DNA of 64,000 nucleotides, taken from assembly GCA_934573735.1 (NCBI GenBank), contig CAKTMC010000003.1:72191-136190 (forward strand). The letters are read 5' to 3'. Every line of letters begins with the position of its first letter. Positions within the stretch are counted from its first letter, which is position 1. Of this stretch, positions 34,082-42,214 are shown in pieces. The notes under the pieces are model-generated. The model made no database searches, was not told the origin of the DNA, and was given only the letters and a program-made list of their open reading frames with translations. This DNA is from an uncultured Oscillospiraceae bacterium. GTDB lineage: Bacteria > Bacillota > Clostridia > Oscillospirales > Oscillospiraceae. The translations under genes and the position numbers were made by a program.

Positions 34082-35131
34082 TTATTCGGAGTAAGTCAGT
34101 GAATAGTTCGGGTTTGAGAGCGTAAACTGCTCCAAAAGCCCGCTCGTGCAAATGATCCTGTTGTCGTTTGTGATGAGTATCATATCGAAGCCGCCGTAGG
34201 TACGCCAGTAGTTCAGCGCCGCCGACTCGCCCAGCACGAACATCGCCGTCGAAAGGCAGTCCGCCAGAGCGCCGTCGGAGCATATTACCGTCACGGAGAC
34301 AAGCGTATTGTTCACGGGGTAGCCGCTTGAGGGACGGAGAATGTGGTGATAGGTATCCCCGTGCGCATCGGTGAAATAGCGCTGATAGCTGCCGCTCGTG
34401 ACCACCGCCGTCTCGCCGACGCTGATAACGCCGACGTAGCTCGAGGTGTTGTTCGGGTCCTTTATCGCAACCGTCCAGCGTGAGCCGTCCGGCTTTAGCC
34501 CCAGCGTCTGGACGTTGCCGCCGAGCGAGATTATCCCGCTCTCAACCCCCGCCTGACGCATGGCCTCGATTGCGTTATCCGCAGCACAGCCCTTGGCGAC
34601 GGCGGCAAAGCTCAGCTCACCCCCGGAGGGTATCTGCACCGTATATGTCCCGGTGTTGGGATAGCTTGTAAGCATGAGCTTATCAAAGCAGCGCTTGGAC
34701 AGGTCGGAAGATATCTCATCCGCCGTCGGGACATAGTATTTTCCGTCCACAAAGCCCCAGCGCTTGACGAGGGGATAAATCGAAAGGTCGAGCGCGCCGT
34801 TACTCTGATTAAACACGGTCTGCGCGGTGCTTATCATGCGCGCGACCTGACCGGGCACGACGACGCTTGCGCCCTCTGCGTGATTTATCGCGTAGGTGGT
34901 GCTTGTCGAAAGCTCCGGGTCAAGCATACTGTCCATAGAGGTGATGACGCTTTTCGCCGCGGCAAGACCTGCGGAGGCCTTTTTCCCGTAGGCGGTGAGC
35001 GTCATAATGGTGTCCATGGCGAACACCTCGGCCTGCTCCTGCCTGCTCTCGCCGCAGCCTGTCAGCGGCAGCAGCGTACACAGGCAGAGGAGCAGCGCAA
35101 TGAGCTTATAGCTCGTCCTTGTGTGCTTCAT
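34082..35131 (-). CDS. apbE: ApbE-family FAD:protein FMN transferase, lipoprotein
   Basis: The 349-residue protein has a lipoprotein signal with lipobox LTGC (about 23-26). ApbE enzymes attach FMN covalently to Thr or Ser residues of extracytoplasmic electron-transfer proteins. Motifs: MDTIMTLTAYG, a SLGGNVQTLGLKPDG FAD/Mg site, and VVTSGSYQRYF followed by HHILRPSSGYPV. It overlaps the upstream aldo/keto reductase gene by 26 bases and abuts recG. No RnfD/NqrB-like target is encoded in the window. Confidence 0.9.
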   Translation of the reverse strand: MKHTRTSYKLIALLLCLCTLLPLTGCGESRQEQAEVFAMDTIMTLTAYGKKASAGLAAAKSVITSMDSMLDPELSTSTTYAINHAEGASVVVPGQVARMISTAQTVFNQSNGALDLSIYPLVKRWGFVDGKYYVPTADEISSDLSKRCFDKLMLTSYPNTGTYTVQIPSGGELSFAAVAKGCAADNAIEAMRQAGVESGIISLGGNVQTLGLKPDGSRWTVAIKDPNNTSSYVGVISVGETAVVTSGSYQRYFTDAHGDTYHHILRPSSGYPVNNTLVSVTVICSDGALADCLSTAMFVLGESAALNYWRTYGGFDMILITNDNRIICTSGLLEQFTLSNPNYSLTYSE

Positions 35132-36134
35132 AGAACTCTCTGTAATCCTTTAGCATATATTTGAGAAGATTCGGCGTATCGAGCTGGTAGGGGCAGTGAC
35201 TGCTGCAATGACGGCAGCCGATGCAGTTTTCGATGCGCGACATCTTCTCCTGCCACTCGGGGCTGTAATACTGCTTCCAGGGAGAGCGGCGCAGCAGCAT
35301 ATTCATACGCGCACAGTTGAATATCTCGATACCGGCAGGGCAGGGCAGACAGTAGCCGCAGCTGCGGCAGAAGGAGCCGGAGAGCTCCTGACGCTCATGC
35401 TTTATAAATGCGGCAAGCTCCTCGTCCATCGAGGGGTCCTCCTCGGCGACATTGAGCCACTGCTGAAGCTCCTCCATACGCTGCATACCCCAGATGGGCA
35501 CGACATTGTCATACTGCTTCATGAAGGCGTGGCAGGCGCGGGTGTTCGTCAGCATACCGCCGGCAAGCCCCTTCATGGCGATAAAGCCCATGTCCGCCTC
35601 GCGGCACTTGTCGGCAAGGGCGAGGTCGCGGTCTGCCGAGATGTAGCTGAAAGGGAACTGGAGCGTCTCAAAATAGCCGGAGGCGATGCACTCCTCGGCG
35701 ACGTCCACGCGGTGCGAGGTGACGCCTATGTGCCGTATCCAGCCGCGCTCCTTTGCCTCAAGCGCCGCAGCGTATGCGCCGTTCGGGTCGTTCGGGTCGG
35801 GCACCTCGGTGACCTGATGGAACTGGAAGAGGTCTATGTAATCGGTTTTGAGCATACGCAGGCTGTTTTCGATGTGCGCGAGCACACCTGCCTTGTCGCG
35901 TGCGGCGCTCTTGGTGGAGATAATGAGCTTGTCGCGCACGTCGGAGAGAGCAAGACCAAGCTTTTTCTCGCTGTCTGTGTAGTTGTTTGCTGTGTCGAAA
36001 TAGTTTATCCCGCCCTCGTATGCGGCGCGAATGAGGCGCACGGCCTCCTCATCGGAGCAGCGCTGAAGCGGCAGACAGCCGAGTGCGGTCTTTGTGACCA
36101 TGAGCTCGGTCTTGCCGAGACGGATTTTCTGCAT
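35106..36134 (-). CDS. Aldo/keto reductase with C-terminal iron-sulfur domain
   Basis: The 342-residue protein combines an aldo/keto reductase barrel (about 1-265; MQKIRLGKTELMVTKTALGC, NYFDTANNYTDSE, YIDLFQFHQ) with a ferredoxin-like tail. The tail has CRSCGYCLPCPAGI and CIGCRHCSSHCPYQL, enough for two clusters. Such proteins are common in anaerobic Clostridia, with unknown substrates. AAGGAG lies 10 bases before the ATG. Probably first gene of the transcript that continues through apbE and recG. Confidence 0.87.
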   Translation of the reverse strand: MQKIRLGKTELMVTKTALGCLPLQRCSDEEAVRLIRAAYEGGINYFDTANNYTDSEKKLGLALSDVRDKLIISTKSAARDKAGVLAHIENSLRMLKTDYIDLFQFHQVTEVPDPNDPNGAYAAALEAKERGWIRHIGVTSHRVDVAEECIASGYFETLQFPFSYISADRDLALADKCREADMGFIAMKGLAGGMLTNTRACHAFMKQYDNVVPIWGMQRMEELQQWLNVAEEDPSMDEELAAFIKHERQELSGSFCRSCGYCLPCPAGIEIFNCARMNMLLRRSPWKQYYSPEWQEKMSRIENCIGCRHCSSHCPYQLDTPNLLKYMLKDYREFYEAHKDEL

Positions 36135-36201
36135 AAAATCAACTCCTTGCTGAAAGTTTCGGCTGTATTATAGCATATAAAAACTAAATTGAAAACAGCT
36201 A

Positions 36202-36230
36202 TTTACTTTTAGACGCAAATTTGTTATAAT
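36202..36230 (+). promoter_or_regulatory. Promoter of tRNA-Arg(CCG)
   Basis: TTTACT (36202-36207) and a perfect TATAAT (36225-36230) are spaced by 17 bases, 26 bases before the tRNA. Confidence 0.7.
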
Positions 36231-36255
36231 ACATCGGCTGAAACGAATAGAATAT

Positions 36256-36332
36256 GTGCCCGTAGCTCAGCTGGATAGAGTGTCAGACTCCGACTCTGAA
36301 GGTCGCAGGTTCGAATCCTGTCGGGCATACCA
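36256..36332 (+). tRNA. tRNA-Arg (anticodon CCG)
   Basis: It folds as a full cloverleaf: acceptor GTGCCCG/CGGGCAT (one G-U), D arm GCTC/GAGT, anticodon stem TCAGA/TCTGA with loop CTCCGAC, T arm GCAGG-TTCGAAT-CCTGT, and encoded CCA. The anticodon CCG reads the arginine codon CGG. Confidence 0.95.
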
Positions 36333-36336
36333 GGTA

Positions 36337-36378
36337 AAAAGCTATGTTTCTGTAAAAACAGGAATGTAGCTTTTTTCT
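36337..36378 (+). terminator. Terminator after tRNA-Arg(CCG)
   Basis: AAGCTATGTTTCTGT pairs imperfectly with ACAGGAATGTAGCTT around AAAA, followed by TTTT. Confidence 0.75.
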
Positions 36379-36429
36379 TTGCTCATAATTAAGTGCAGTT
36401 TACCACAGCAGAAGAAACGTGGAGTATAA

Positions 36430-36645
36430 CATGCGCGAGGCTTTTATGACTCGTTTGACCACGCAGCTGGCGACGTCATGTACTATGCGCATGAGGCGTT
36501 TCAGGACTGACTGATGAACGGCGGGCCTATCGAAATTCCTCTGAGCGACGGTATTTCTGAACTGTCTTATTCGCTCGCGGCAAAGAAATCATCTGAAGAA
36601 CATATAACGGTTAAGGTATCAAAGTGGGGAATAATAGACGAATAG
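36430..36645 (+). pseudogene. Short degraded coding remnant
   Basis: One frame reads YDSFDHAAGDVMYYAHEAFQD and stops. The adjoining frame opens with an ATG at 36514 (MNGGPIEIPLSDGISELSYS) and ends at 36645 after 43 codons. There is no ribosome site or recognised motif. It looks like the tail of a broken gene, though a genuine short ORF is possible. Besides the tRNA, nothing else is visible between 36135 and 36766. Confidence 0.3.
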
Positions 36646-36766
36646 CTGATTAACGACTTTAATTAGTTTTTGATATGAAAAACATGAAAATTCATTATTT
36701 ATCTACTAAGCATTGACAAGCTGTGATATAATAAGGCTTTAGAAAATATAGTTGGAGGCCTTATAA

Positions 36767-37855
36767 ATGACAAAAATTGATATATTCTCCGGTTTTCTCG
36801 GCGCGGGCAAGACTACGCTCATCCGTAAGCTCATTGCCGAGGGCTACAAGGGTGAAAAGCTTGTGCTCATCGAAAACGAGTTCGGTGAGATAGCCATTGA
36901 CGGCGGCTTTCTCAAGGATGCCGGCGTTCAGATAACCGAGATGAATTCCGGCTGCATCTGCTGCACCCTCGTGGGCGACTTCACCAAGGCGCTCAGAAAG
37001 GTCATGGAGGACTATGCGCCCGACCGTATCATCATCGAGCCGTCCGGCGTAGGCAAGCTCAGCGACGTTGCACACGCCGTGGAGCAGGTCGAGGGCGCGC
37101 ACATCGGGGCAAAGGTCACGCTGGTCGATGCTGGCAAATGCCGTATGTATATGCGCAACTTCGGCGAGTTTTTCAATGACCAGGTAGAGAACGCGGATCT
37201 CATCGTCATGAGCCGCACCGATACCGCAAGCGCCGAGAAGATACTTGCAGCGACCGAGCTTCTCAAGCAGCTCAACCCCAAGGCCGGTCTTATAAGCACT
37301 CCCTGGGATAAGCTCAAGGGCGAGCAGATAGTCGAGGCGATGGAGCATAACGCTCTGCATGAGGAGCTTGAGCACATGGAGCATGAGCATCACCATCACC
37401 ATGAGCATGACGAGCATTGCAGCTGCGGCTGCCACGATCACGAGCATGAGCATGAGCATGATGAGCACTGCTCCTGCCACGACCACGAGCACGAGCACCA
37501 CCATGAGCATGACGAGCATTGCAGCTGCGGCTGCCATGACCATGAGCATGAGCATGAGCATCATCACCATCATCATGCCGACGAGGTGTTCACAAGCTGG
37601 GGCATGGAGACTCCGCGCCGCTTCACCGAGTCTGCTCTGCGTGACATTCTCGCAGCGCTTGAGGATGAGAGCAGCTACGGCATAATTCTCCGCGCAAAGG
37701 GCATAGTCGATGCCGAGGACGGCGACTGGCTCTACTTTGACTACGTTCCCGGCGAGGTCGATATCCGCCGCGGCGGCGCTGCCGTCACCGGCCGCTTCTG
37801 CGTCATCGGCTCCAAGCTGAACGAGCAGGCGCTGAAGGAGCTGTTTGAACATTGA
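36767..37855 (+). CDS. CobW/COG0523 GTPase metallochaperone with a Cys/His-rich insert
   Basis: The 362-residue protein is a G3E-family GTPase: Walker A GFLGAGKTT (9-17), metal-binding CxCC at C63-C65-C66 (SGCICC), and the G4-type SRTD motif at 149-152. Between the GTPase and C-terminal domains lies a metal-binding insert (about 202-270) made of HEH runs and three CSC(GC)HDH-type units. COG0523 proteins deliver zinc or other metals to client enzymes or help assemble metal cofactors. GGAGG precedes the ATG, and an extended -10 box (TGATATAAT) lies upstream. The next gene, a second CobW-like protein, overlaps its stop. Confidence 0.9.
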   Translation: MTKIDIFSGFLGAGKTTLIRKLIAEGYKGEKLVLIENEFGEIAIDGGFLKDAGVQITEMNSGCICCTLVGDFTKALRKVMEDYAPDRIIIEPSGVGKLSDVAHAVEQVEGAHIGAKVTLVDAGKCRMYMRNFGEFFNDQVENADLIVMSRTDTASAEKILAATELLKQLNPKAGLISTPWDKLKGEQIVEAMEHNALHEELEHMEHEHHHHHEHDEHCSCGCHDHEHEHEHDEHCSCHDHEHEHHHEHDEHCSCGCHDHEHEHEHHHHHHADEVFTSWGMETPRRFTESALRDILAALEDESSYGIILRAKGIVDAEDGDWLYFDYVPGEVDIRRGGAAVTGRFCVIGSKLNEQALKELFEH

Positions 37856-38805
37856 GTGACAAGAGAGACGTTCCCGTATATCTTTTTACGGGTTTTCTGG
37901 AATCCGGCAAGACCAAGTTCATTCAGGAGACGCTTGAGGACAAGCGCTTCTGCAACGGTGAGCGCACGATGCTGCTGGTCTGCGAGGAGGGCGAGGAGGA
38001 ATACGCGCCCGAGCAGTTTGCCGACAAGAGCGTGTTTATCCACATCGTTGAAGAGCAGAGCGAGCTGACGGCGGAAAACCTTGAAAAATGGCTCCGCGAT
38101 GCAAATGCCGACCGCGTTGTCGTCGAGTATAACGGTATGTGGATGCTTGACGCGCTCTATTCCGCGATGCCCGAGAGCTGGATGGTGTATCAGGAGTTCA
38201 TGTTTGCCGATGCCGGTACATTTATAAGCTATAATAACAATATGCGCCAGCTTGTCTATGATAAGCTCAAGAGCTGTGAGCTTGTCGTGTTCAATCGCTT
38301 CAAGCCCGACATGGACAAGATGGAGTTTCATAAAATCGTCCGCGGCGCCTCCCGCAGAAGCGACATAGCCTACGAGTACGCCGGCGGCAAGGTTGAGTAT
38401 GACGACATCGAGGATCCGCTGCCCTTCGATTTGGACGCGCCTGTTATCGAGATAGGCGATGATGACTATGCGGTCTGGTACCGTGACCTCTCCGAGGAGC
38501 CGAAGAAGTACGAGGGCAAGACCGTGCGCTTTAAGTGCCGTGCGCTCAAGCGCAAGAAGATACCCGCCGGAAGCTTCATCGTCGGGCGGCACGTCATGAC
38601 CTGCTGCGTCGAGGATATACAGTTTGCCGCGCTTGTGTGCCAGTGGGATATGGCGGAATGCGTCAAGGACGATACATGGATGATTCTGACCGCACGGATA
38701 AACTTCAAATTCCACCGCGCCTACAGCCGCAAGGGTCCCGTGCTGACGTATATCAGCCACGAGGAATGTGAAGCCCCCGCGCAGGATGTTGCGACCTTCT
38801 ATTGA
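37852..38805 (+). CDS. Second CobW-like GTPase with a YcgQ-type C-terminal domain
   Basis: The 317-residue protein starts with a TTG that overlaps the previous stop. Its N-terminal half is a CobW-like P-loop domain (GFLESGKTKF) lacking the CxCC motif. The C-terminal half (about 195-315) has KTVRFKCRALKRKKIPAGSF, IVGRHVMTCCVEDIQFAALV and a terminal strand, resembling the TIGR03943/YcgQ proteins that accompany predicted metal permeases. The pairing with the His-rich partner suggests a two-protein metal-handling unit; the metal is unknown. The usual permease is absent here. Confidence 0.75.
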   Translation: MSDKRDVPVYLFTGFLESGKTKFIQETLEDKRFCNGERTMLLVCEEGEEEYAPEQFADKSVFIHIVEEQSELTAENLEKWLRDANADRVVVEYNGMWMLDALYSAMPESWMVYQEFMFADAGTFISYNNNMRQLVYDKLKSCELVVFNRFKPDMDKMEFHKIVRGASRRSDIAYEYAGGKVEYDDIEDPLPFDLDAPVIEIGDDDYAVWYRDLSEEPKKYEGKTVRFKCRALKRKKIPAGSFIVGRHVMTCCVEDIQFAALVCQWDMAECVKDDTWMILTARINFKFHRAYSRKGPVLTYISHEECEAPAQDVATFY

Positions 38806-38882
38806 GCCGGGGCTTGGATTGAGCATGGCGAAGCATGTAGAGAGTCCTAAATAGTATGCAGATATTTTCGTTATTCCATTAA

Positions 38883-38937
38883 AAATGTTGGGTGTAGATC
38901 TTCAGCTTTTGAAAGACCTACCCCAACATTTGTTTTA
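38883..38937. terminator. Bidirectional terminator between the CobW pair and the transporter
   Basis: AAATGTTGGGTGTAG and CTACCCCAACATTT pair imperfectly, with T-rich runs at both outer sides. Confidence 0.65.
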
Positions 38938-38953
38938 GAACCCAATAACAGTA

Positions 38954-40285
38954 TCAGAAGGAAATTCCCATAATGAGCGCGACGGCGCAGAGAATAATGG
39001 CGATGGGAACATAGACATAGCGCCCCACACCGTACCAGAGCTTGCCGCGGCTGCGCTTGCTGCCAAGGTTTACGGCGTTGAGCAGCTCGTCCTTCTTCAT
39101 GATATAGAACCATGTCACGGCGCCGATGGTCGCGCCTATCGGGATAATATAGATAGAAACAAAGTCCATCCAAGGTCCCCATGAGTATATGGGCTCCATC
39201 CCGATACCAAAGCCGAGGCATATCACCGCAAGCCCCGCAAGCACTGCGCCGCGGCTCAGGCGCGGAAAGCGATGCTGCAAGGACTCGGCTACGACCTCAA
39301 ACATATTCTGAAGCGAGCTTACGCCGGCAAATATCATGGCGAGATAGAGAATCACCGCAAAGAGTCTCCCGAGCGGGATATCCTGCAAAATGGTCGGCAG
39401 AGTAACAAACAGCAGCCCCGGACCCGCGCCGACGTCGAGCTTATAGGAGAAGCAGGCGGGGATGATGACGAGCGCCGCGACGACGGCGGCAATCGTATCA
39501 AAGAGTGCTGTGTGCTGCGCGACGCTGACCACGTCCTCGTCCTTTGACAGGTACGCGCCGTAGACTATCATGCCGCTGCCCGTGACGGAGAGCGAGAAGA
39601 AGGCCTGACCCATCGCCCAAAGCCATATCATCGGGTCAAGCAGCGCCTCCCAGCGCGGAGTGAACATAAAGCGGTAGCCCTCCGCAACCCCGGGCAGGAA
39701 CGCCACGCGCACTGCCAGAATGAGAAATATAATAAAGAATACGGGCATCATTATCTTGTTGGTCTTTTCTATGCTGCGCGCGCCCAGAAACAGCGTCAGC
39801 AGCGTACCCGCAACGACGATTACATGATAGGGAATGACGGAGTAAGGGCTCGTGGAGAATTCCGAAAACCACACCGCCGCGTCGCCGGTCATAAGCGTAC
39901 CGGCAAGGGAATCGACCAGAGCCTTGAGAACGTAGGTCACGATGACCGCGTAGCCGATGGCGATGCAGAGAGAGCCTGCAAGGGGAAGCCAGCCGAGTAT
40001 CTCGCCCGCCTTGCCCATGCGCTCGCTGCGGGTCGCCCATGCGCCCTTATACGCGCCGAGGGTGCCGGTGCCTGCGCGTCTGCCGACGGCAAACTCGGTG
40101 GGAAGTCCGACGTAGCTGAAAATAAAGACAAAAAGCAGGTAGATAAGCAAAAACGCGCCGCCGCCGTTGCTGCCCATCTTGTTCGGGAAGCCCCAGACGT
40201 TTGCCATGCCGACCGCCGAGCCGACGGACGCCAGAATAAATCCCCAGCGGCTGGCAAAGCCGTGGGCGCTCTTCTTTTGTTTCAT
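38954..40285 (-). CDS. Sodium-dependent transporter, NSS/SNF family
   Basis: The 443-residue protein has about 11 hydrophobic segments and the N-terminal signature WGFILASVGSAVGMANVWGF followed by GGGAFLLIYLLFVF, which includes the sodium and substrate sites of LeuT-type transporters. It should import an amino acid or related solute with Na+. The length fits the short bacterial 11-helix subgroup. GAGGAAAC precedes the ATG. It is a single-gene unit with its own promoter. Confidence 0.92.
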   Translation of the reverse strand: MKQKKSAHGFASRWGFILASVGSAVGMANVWGFPNKMGSNGGGAFLLIYLLFVFIFSYVGLPTEFAVGRRAGTGTLGAYKGAWATRSERMGKAGEILGWLPLAGSLCIAIGYAVIVTYVLKALVDSLAGTLMTGDAAVWFSEFSTSPYSVIPYHVIVVAGTLLTLFLGARSIEKTNKIMMPVFFIIFLILAVRVAFLPGVAEGYRFMFTPRWEALLDPMIWLWAMGQAFFSLSVTGSGMIVYGAYLSKDEDVVSVAQHTALFDTIAAVVAALVIIPACFSYKLDVGAGPGLLFVTLPTILQDIPLGRLFAVILYLAMIFAGVSSLQNMFEVVAESLQHRFPRLSRGAVLAGLAVICLGFGIGMEPIYSWGPWMDFVSIYIIPIGATIGAVTWFYIMKKDELLNAVNLGSKRSRGKLWYGVGRYVYVPIAIILCAVALIMGISF

Positions 40286-40392
40286 AGTGTTTCCTCGACC
40301 GAATTTCCGGCCTTTCTCCCTCTTTTTTATTGTTCGGGCAAAAAACTTCGGGCAGGCAGCCTCGCCTCGACCGACCTTGTGACAGTATGTTT

Positions 40393-40421
40393 ATATTAGC
40401 GCTTTGAAGCGCAAAAGTCAA
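40393..40421 (-). promoter_or_regulatory. Promoter of the NSS transporter gene with a palindromic spacer
   Basis: TTGACT (40421-40416) and TAATAT (40398-40393) are spaced by 17 bases; the spacer holds the palindrome GCGCTTTGAAGCGC (40399-40412), a possible repressor site. The rest of the 40286-40651 gap holds only the opposing promoter at 40567. Confidence 0.55.
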
Positions 40422-40566
40422 GTCAGTAAAAAATACGGTAAAATATGCGGCTGCGCCGAGTATCAGCAGAAATTGCCGCGCACAATAAGCACCCGCCCCG
40501 CCGCAGCGGGCAAGTATAATAAAAAACAAAATATGCATCATAAGCCTGTAAGCGGCAAAAGCGCGG

Positions 40567-40595
40567 TTGACATTTGGCGCTTTCGTGCATATACT
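40567..40595 (+). promoter_or_regulatory. Promoter of the ThrE-type exporter gene
   Basis: TTGACA (40567-40572) and TATACT (40590-40595) are spaced by 17 bases. Confidence 0.7.
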
Positions 40596-40651
40596 GTCGC
40601 TTGTGAAAAAATACGCGGCAGCAGCTGCATTACGGCTGCACTGGAGACGCT

Positions 40652-41887
40652 ATGGACTACTATCTTTTGACCGATCTTGCGGCGACAATGGGATATCATC
40701 TGGCGATGTCCGGAGCGGAGACCTTCCGCGTGGAGGACACTATTCACCGTATTCTGCTGGCCTACGGCGTGGAGTGCGAGGTGTTTGCCATACCCAACAG
40801 CGTTTCCGTCAGCCTTGAGGCGGCAAACGGCAAGCCGCTGATGATAATGCGGCGCATCGGCTTCCACGGCAACGATCTTGAAAAGGTCGAGCAGCTAAAC
40901 GCGCTCAGCCGCCGCATCTGCGCGGAAAAGCCGAGCGTGGACGAGGCGATGACATGGCTGCACGAGACGCTGACGCAGTGCCGGAGCTACTCCACGCCGC
41001 TATATTATCTGGGAAATATTCTGGTCGGCATCGGCTTTTGTCTGGTGTTCGGCGGTATGCTGCGCGATTGCCTCTGCGCGGGGCTTATCGGGCTTATCAT
41101 CGGGCTTGTTACGCGCTATATGGATAAGCGGGAGGCAAACCCCTTCTTCAGCACGATACTTGCCTCATGCCTCATGGCGATACCGGCATATCTCGCGGCG
41201 GGGCTCGGCTGGATATGCTGCCCGGACGCCGCGATAATCGGCGCATTGATGCTGCTCGTGCCCGGACTTCTCATCACAAACTCGATGAGAGATATTATCT
41301 ACGGCGACACAAACTCCGGCATCTTCCGTATTGTGCAGGTCGTGCTCACGGCGCTTGCCATCGCGCTCGGCACGGCGGCGGCTTGGCATATTACGGCGGG
41401 GCTATACGGTCAGACCGGCTCTGCCACGATGACATGGCCTGCATGGGCGCAGGCTATCGCGGTGTTTGTCGGCTGCTCCGGCTTCTGCATACTGTTTAAC
41501 GTACACGGTCGGGGGCTTGCAATGTGCATCGTGGGCGGCGCTGCGGCGTGGATGGTGTATCTTCTCTGCGGTGCGCTCGGCTGCGGTGTGTATGCAGCAA
41601 ACCTTGCGGCGGCGGTGTTTGCCGCGCTCTATGCCGAGATAATGGCGCGGGTGCGCAAGTGCCCCGCAACGCCCTATCTCGTCATTGCGACCATTCCCAT
41701 GCTGCCCGGAGCGGGCGTATATTATACGATGAGCATGGGACTTGAGGGCAGTGTGATGGAGTCCGTTGCCAAGGGCTTGCAGACCATCGGTATCGCGGGC
41801 TCGCTTGCAGTGGGTATCCTGCTTGTGTCCACTGTGTTCAGACTCATAAGCCGCCACTATGAAAAGTCCGGCCGCGGGCATATGTGA
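40652..41887 (+). CDS. Threonine/serine exporter family protein (ThrE-like)
   Basis: The 411-residue membrane protein joins the two halves found separately as YjjP and YjjB. The N-terminal half starts GYHLAMSGAETFRVEDTIHR and IPNSVSVSL, then five hydrophobic segments; the C-terminal half (about 255-400) has the Pro-rich IATIPMLPGAGVYYTM motif. ThrE proteins export threonine and serine, and related YjjPB exports succinate. GGAG lies upstream of the ATG. Single gene with its own promoter and terminator. Confidence 0.88.
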   Translation: MDYYLLTDLAATMGYHLAMSGAETFRVEDTIHRILLAYGVECEVFAIPNSVSVSLEAANGKPLMIMRRIGFHGNDLEKVEQLNALSRRICAEKPSVDEAMTWLHETLTQCRSYSTPLYYLGNILVGIGFCLVFGGMLRDCLCAGLIGLIIGLVTRYMDKREANPFFSTILASCLMAIPAYLAAGLGWICCPDAAIIGALMLLVPGLLITNSMRDIIYGDTNSGIFRIVQVVLTALAIALGTAAAWHITAGLYGQTGSATMTWPAWAQAIAVFVGCSGFCILFNVHGRGLAMCIVGGAAAWMVYLLCGALGCGVYAANLAAAVFAALYAEIMARVRKCPATPYLVIATIPMLPGAGVYYTMSMGLEGSVMESVAKGLQTIGIAGSLAVGILLVSTVFRLISRHYEKSGRGHM

Positions 41888-41914
41888 GGCTTTGCGAATA
41901 TAATTATAATACCG

Positions 41915-41958
41915 AAACCGGAGACGGGAGCTTAGTCCCTCTCCGGTTTGTTTTGTTT
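41915..41958 (+). terminator. Terminator of the exporter gene
   Basis: AAACCGGAGACGGGA pairs with TCCCTCTCCGGTTT, followed by GTTTTGTTT. Confidence 0.75.
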
Positions 41959-41992
41959 GTGCTTGGAGTGCAGGCAGATAAGAAAACAATAC

Positions 41993-42024
41993 AAAAAACC
42001 AACCGCCATTTCTGACGATTGGTT
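41993..42024 (-). terminator. Terminator of tRNA-Pro(GGG)
   Basis: On the minus strand AACCAATCG and CGGTTGGTT pair and are followed by TTTTTT. Confidence 0.65.
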
Positions 42025-42027
42025 AGT

Positions 42028-42103
42028 TGGTCCGAGTGACTAGATTCGAACTAGCGGCCTCTTGAACCCCATTCAAGCGCGCTACCAACTGCGCTACACC
42101 CGG
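42028..42103 (-). tRNA. tRNA-Pro (anticodon GGG)
   Basis: Cloverleaf on the minus strand: acceptor CCGGGTG/CACTCGG (one G-U), D arm GCGC/GCGC, anticodon stem CTTGA/TCAAG with loop ATGGGGT, T arm CTAG-TTCGAAT-CTAG, discriminator A and encoded CCA. It reads proline codons CCC/CCU. Confidence 0.95.
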
Positions 42104-42214
42104 ATATACCCTATTTGTTTCAGCTCGATTATATTAGCACACCTGCACGGAAAATGCAAGCATTATTTTTGCAAAAACACAAAATAATTATTTTTTCCGT
42201 GCAGGTGAGGGCTT

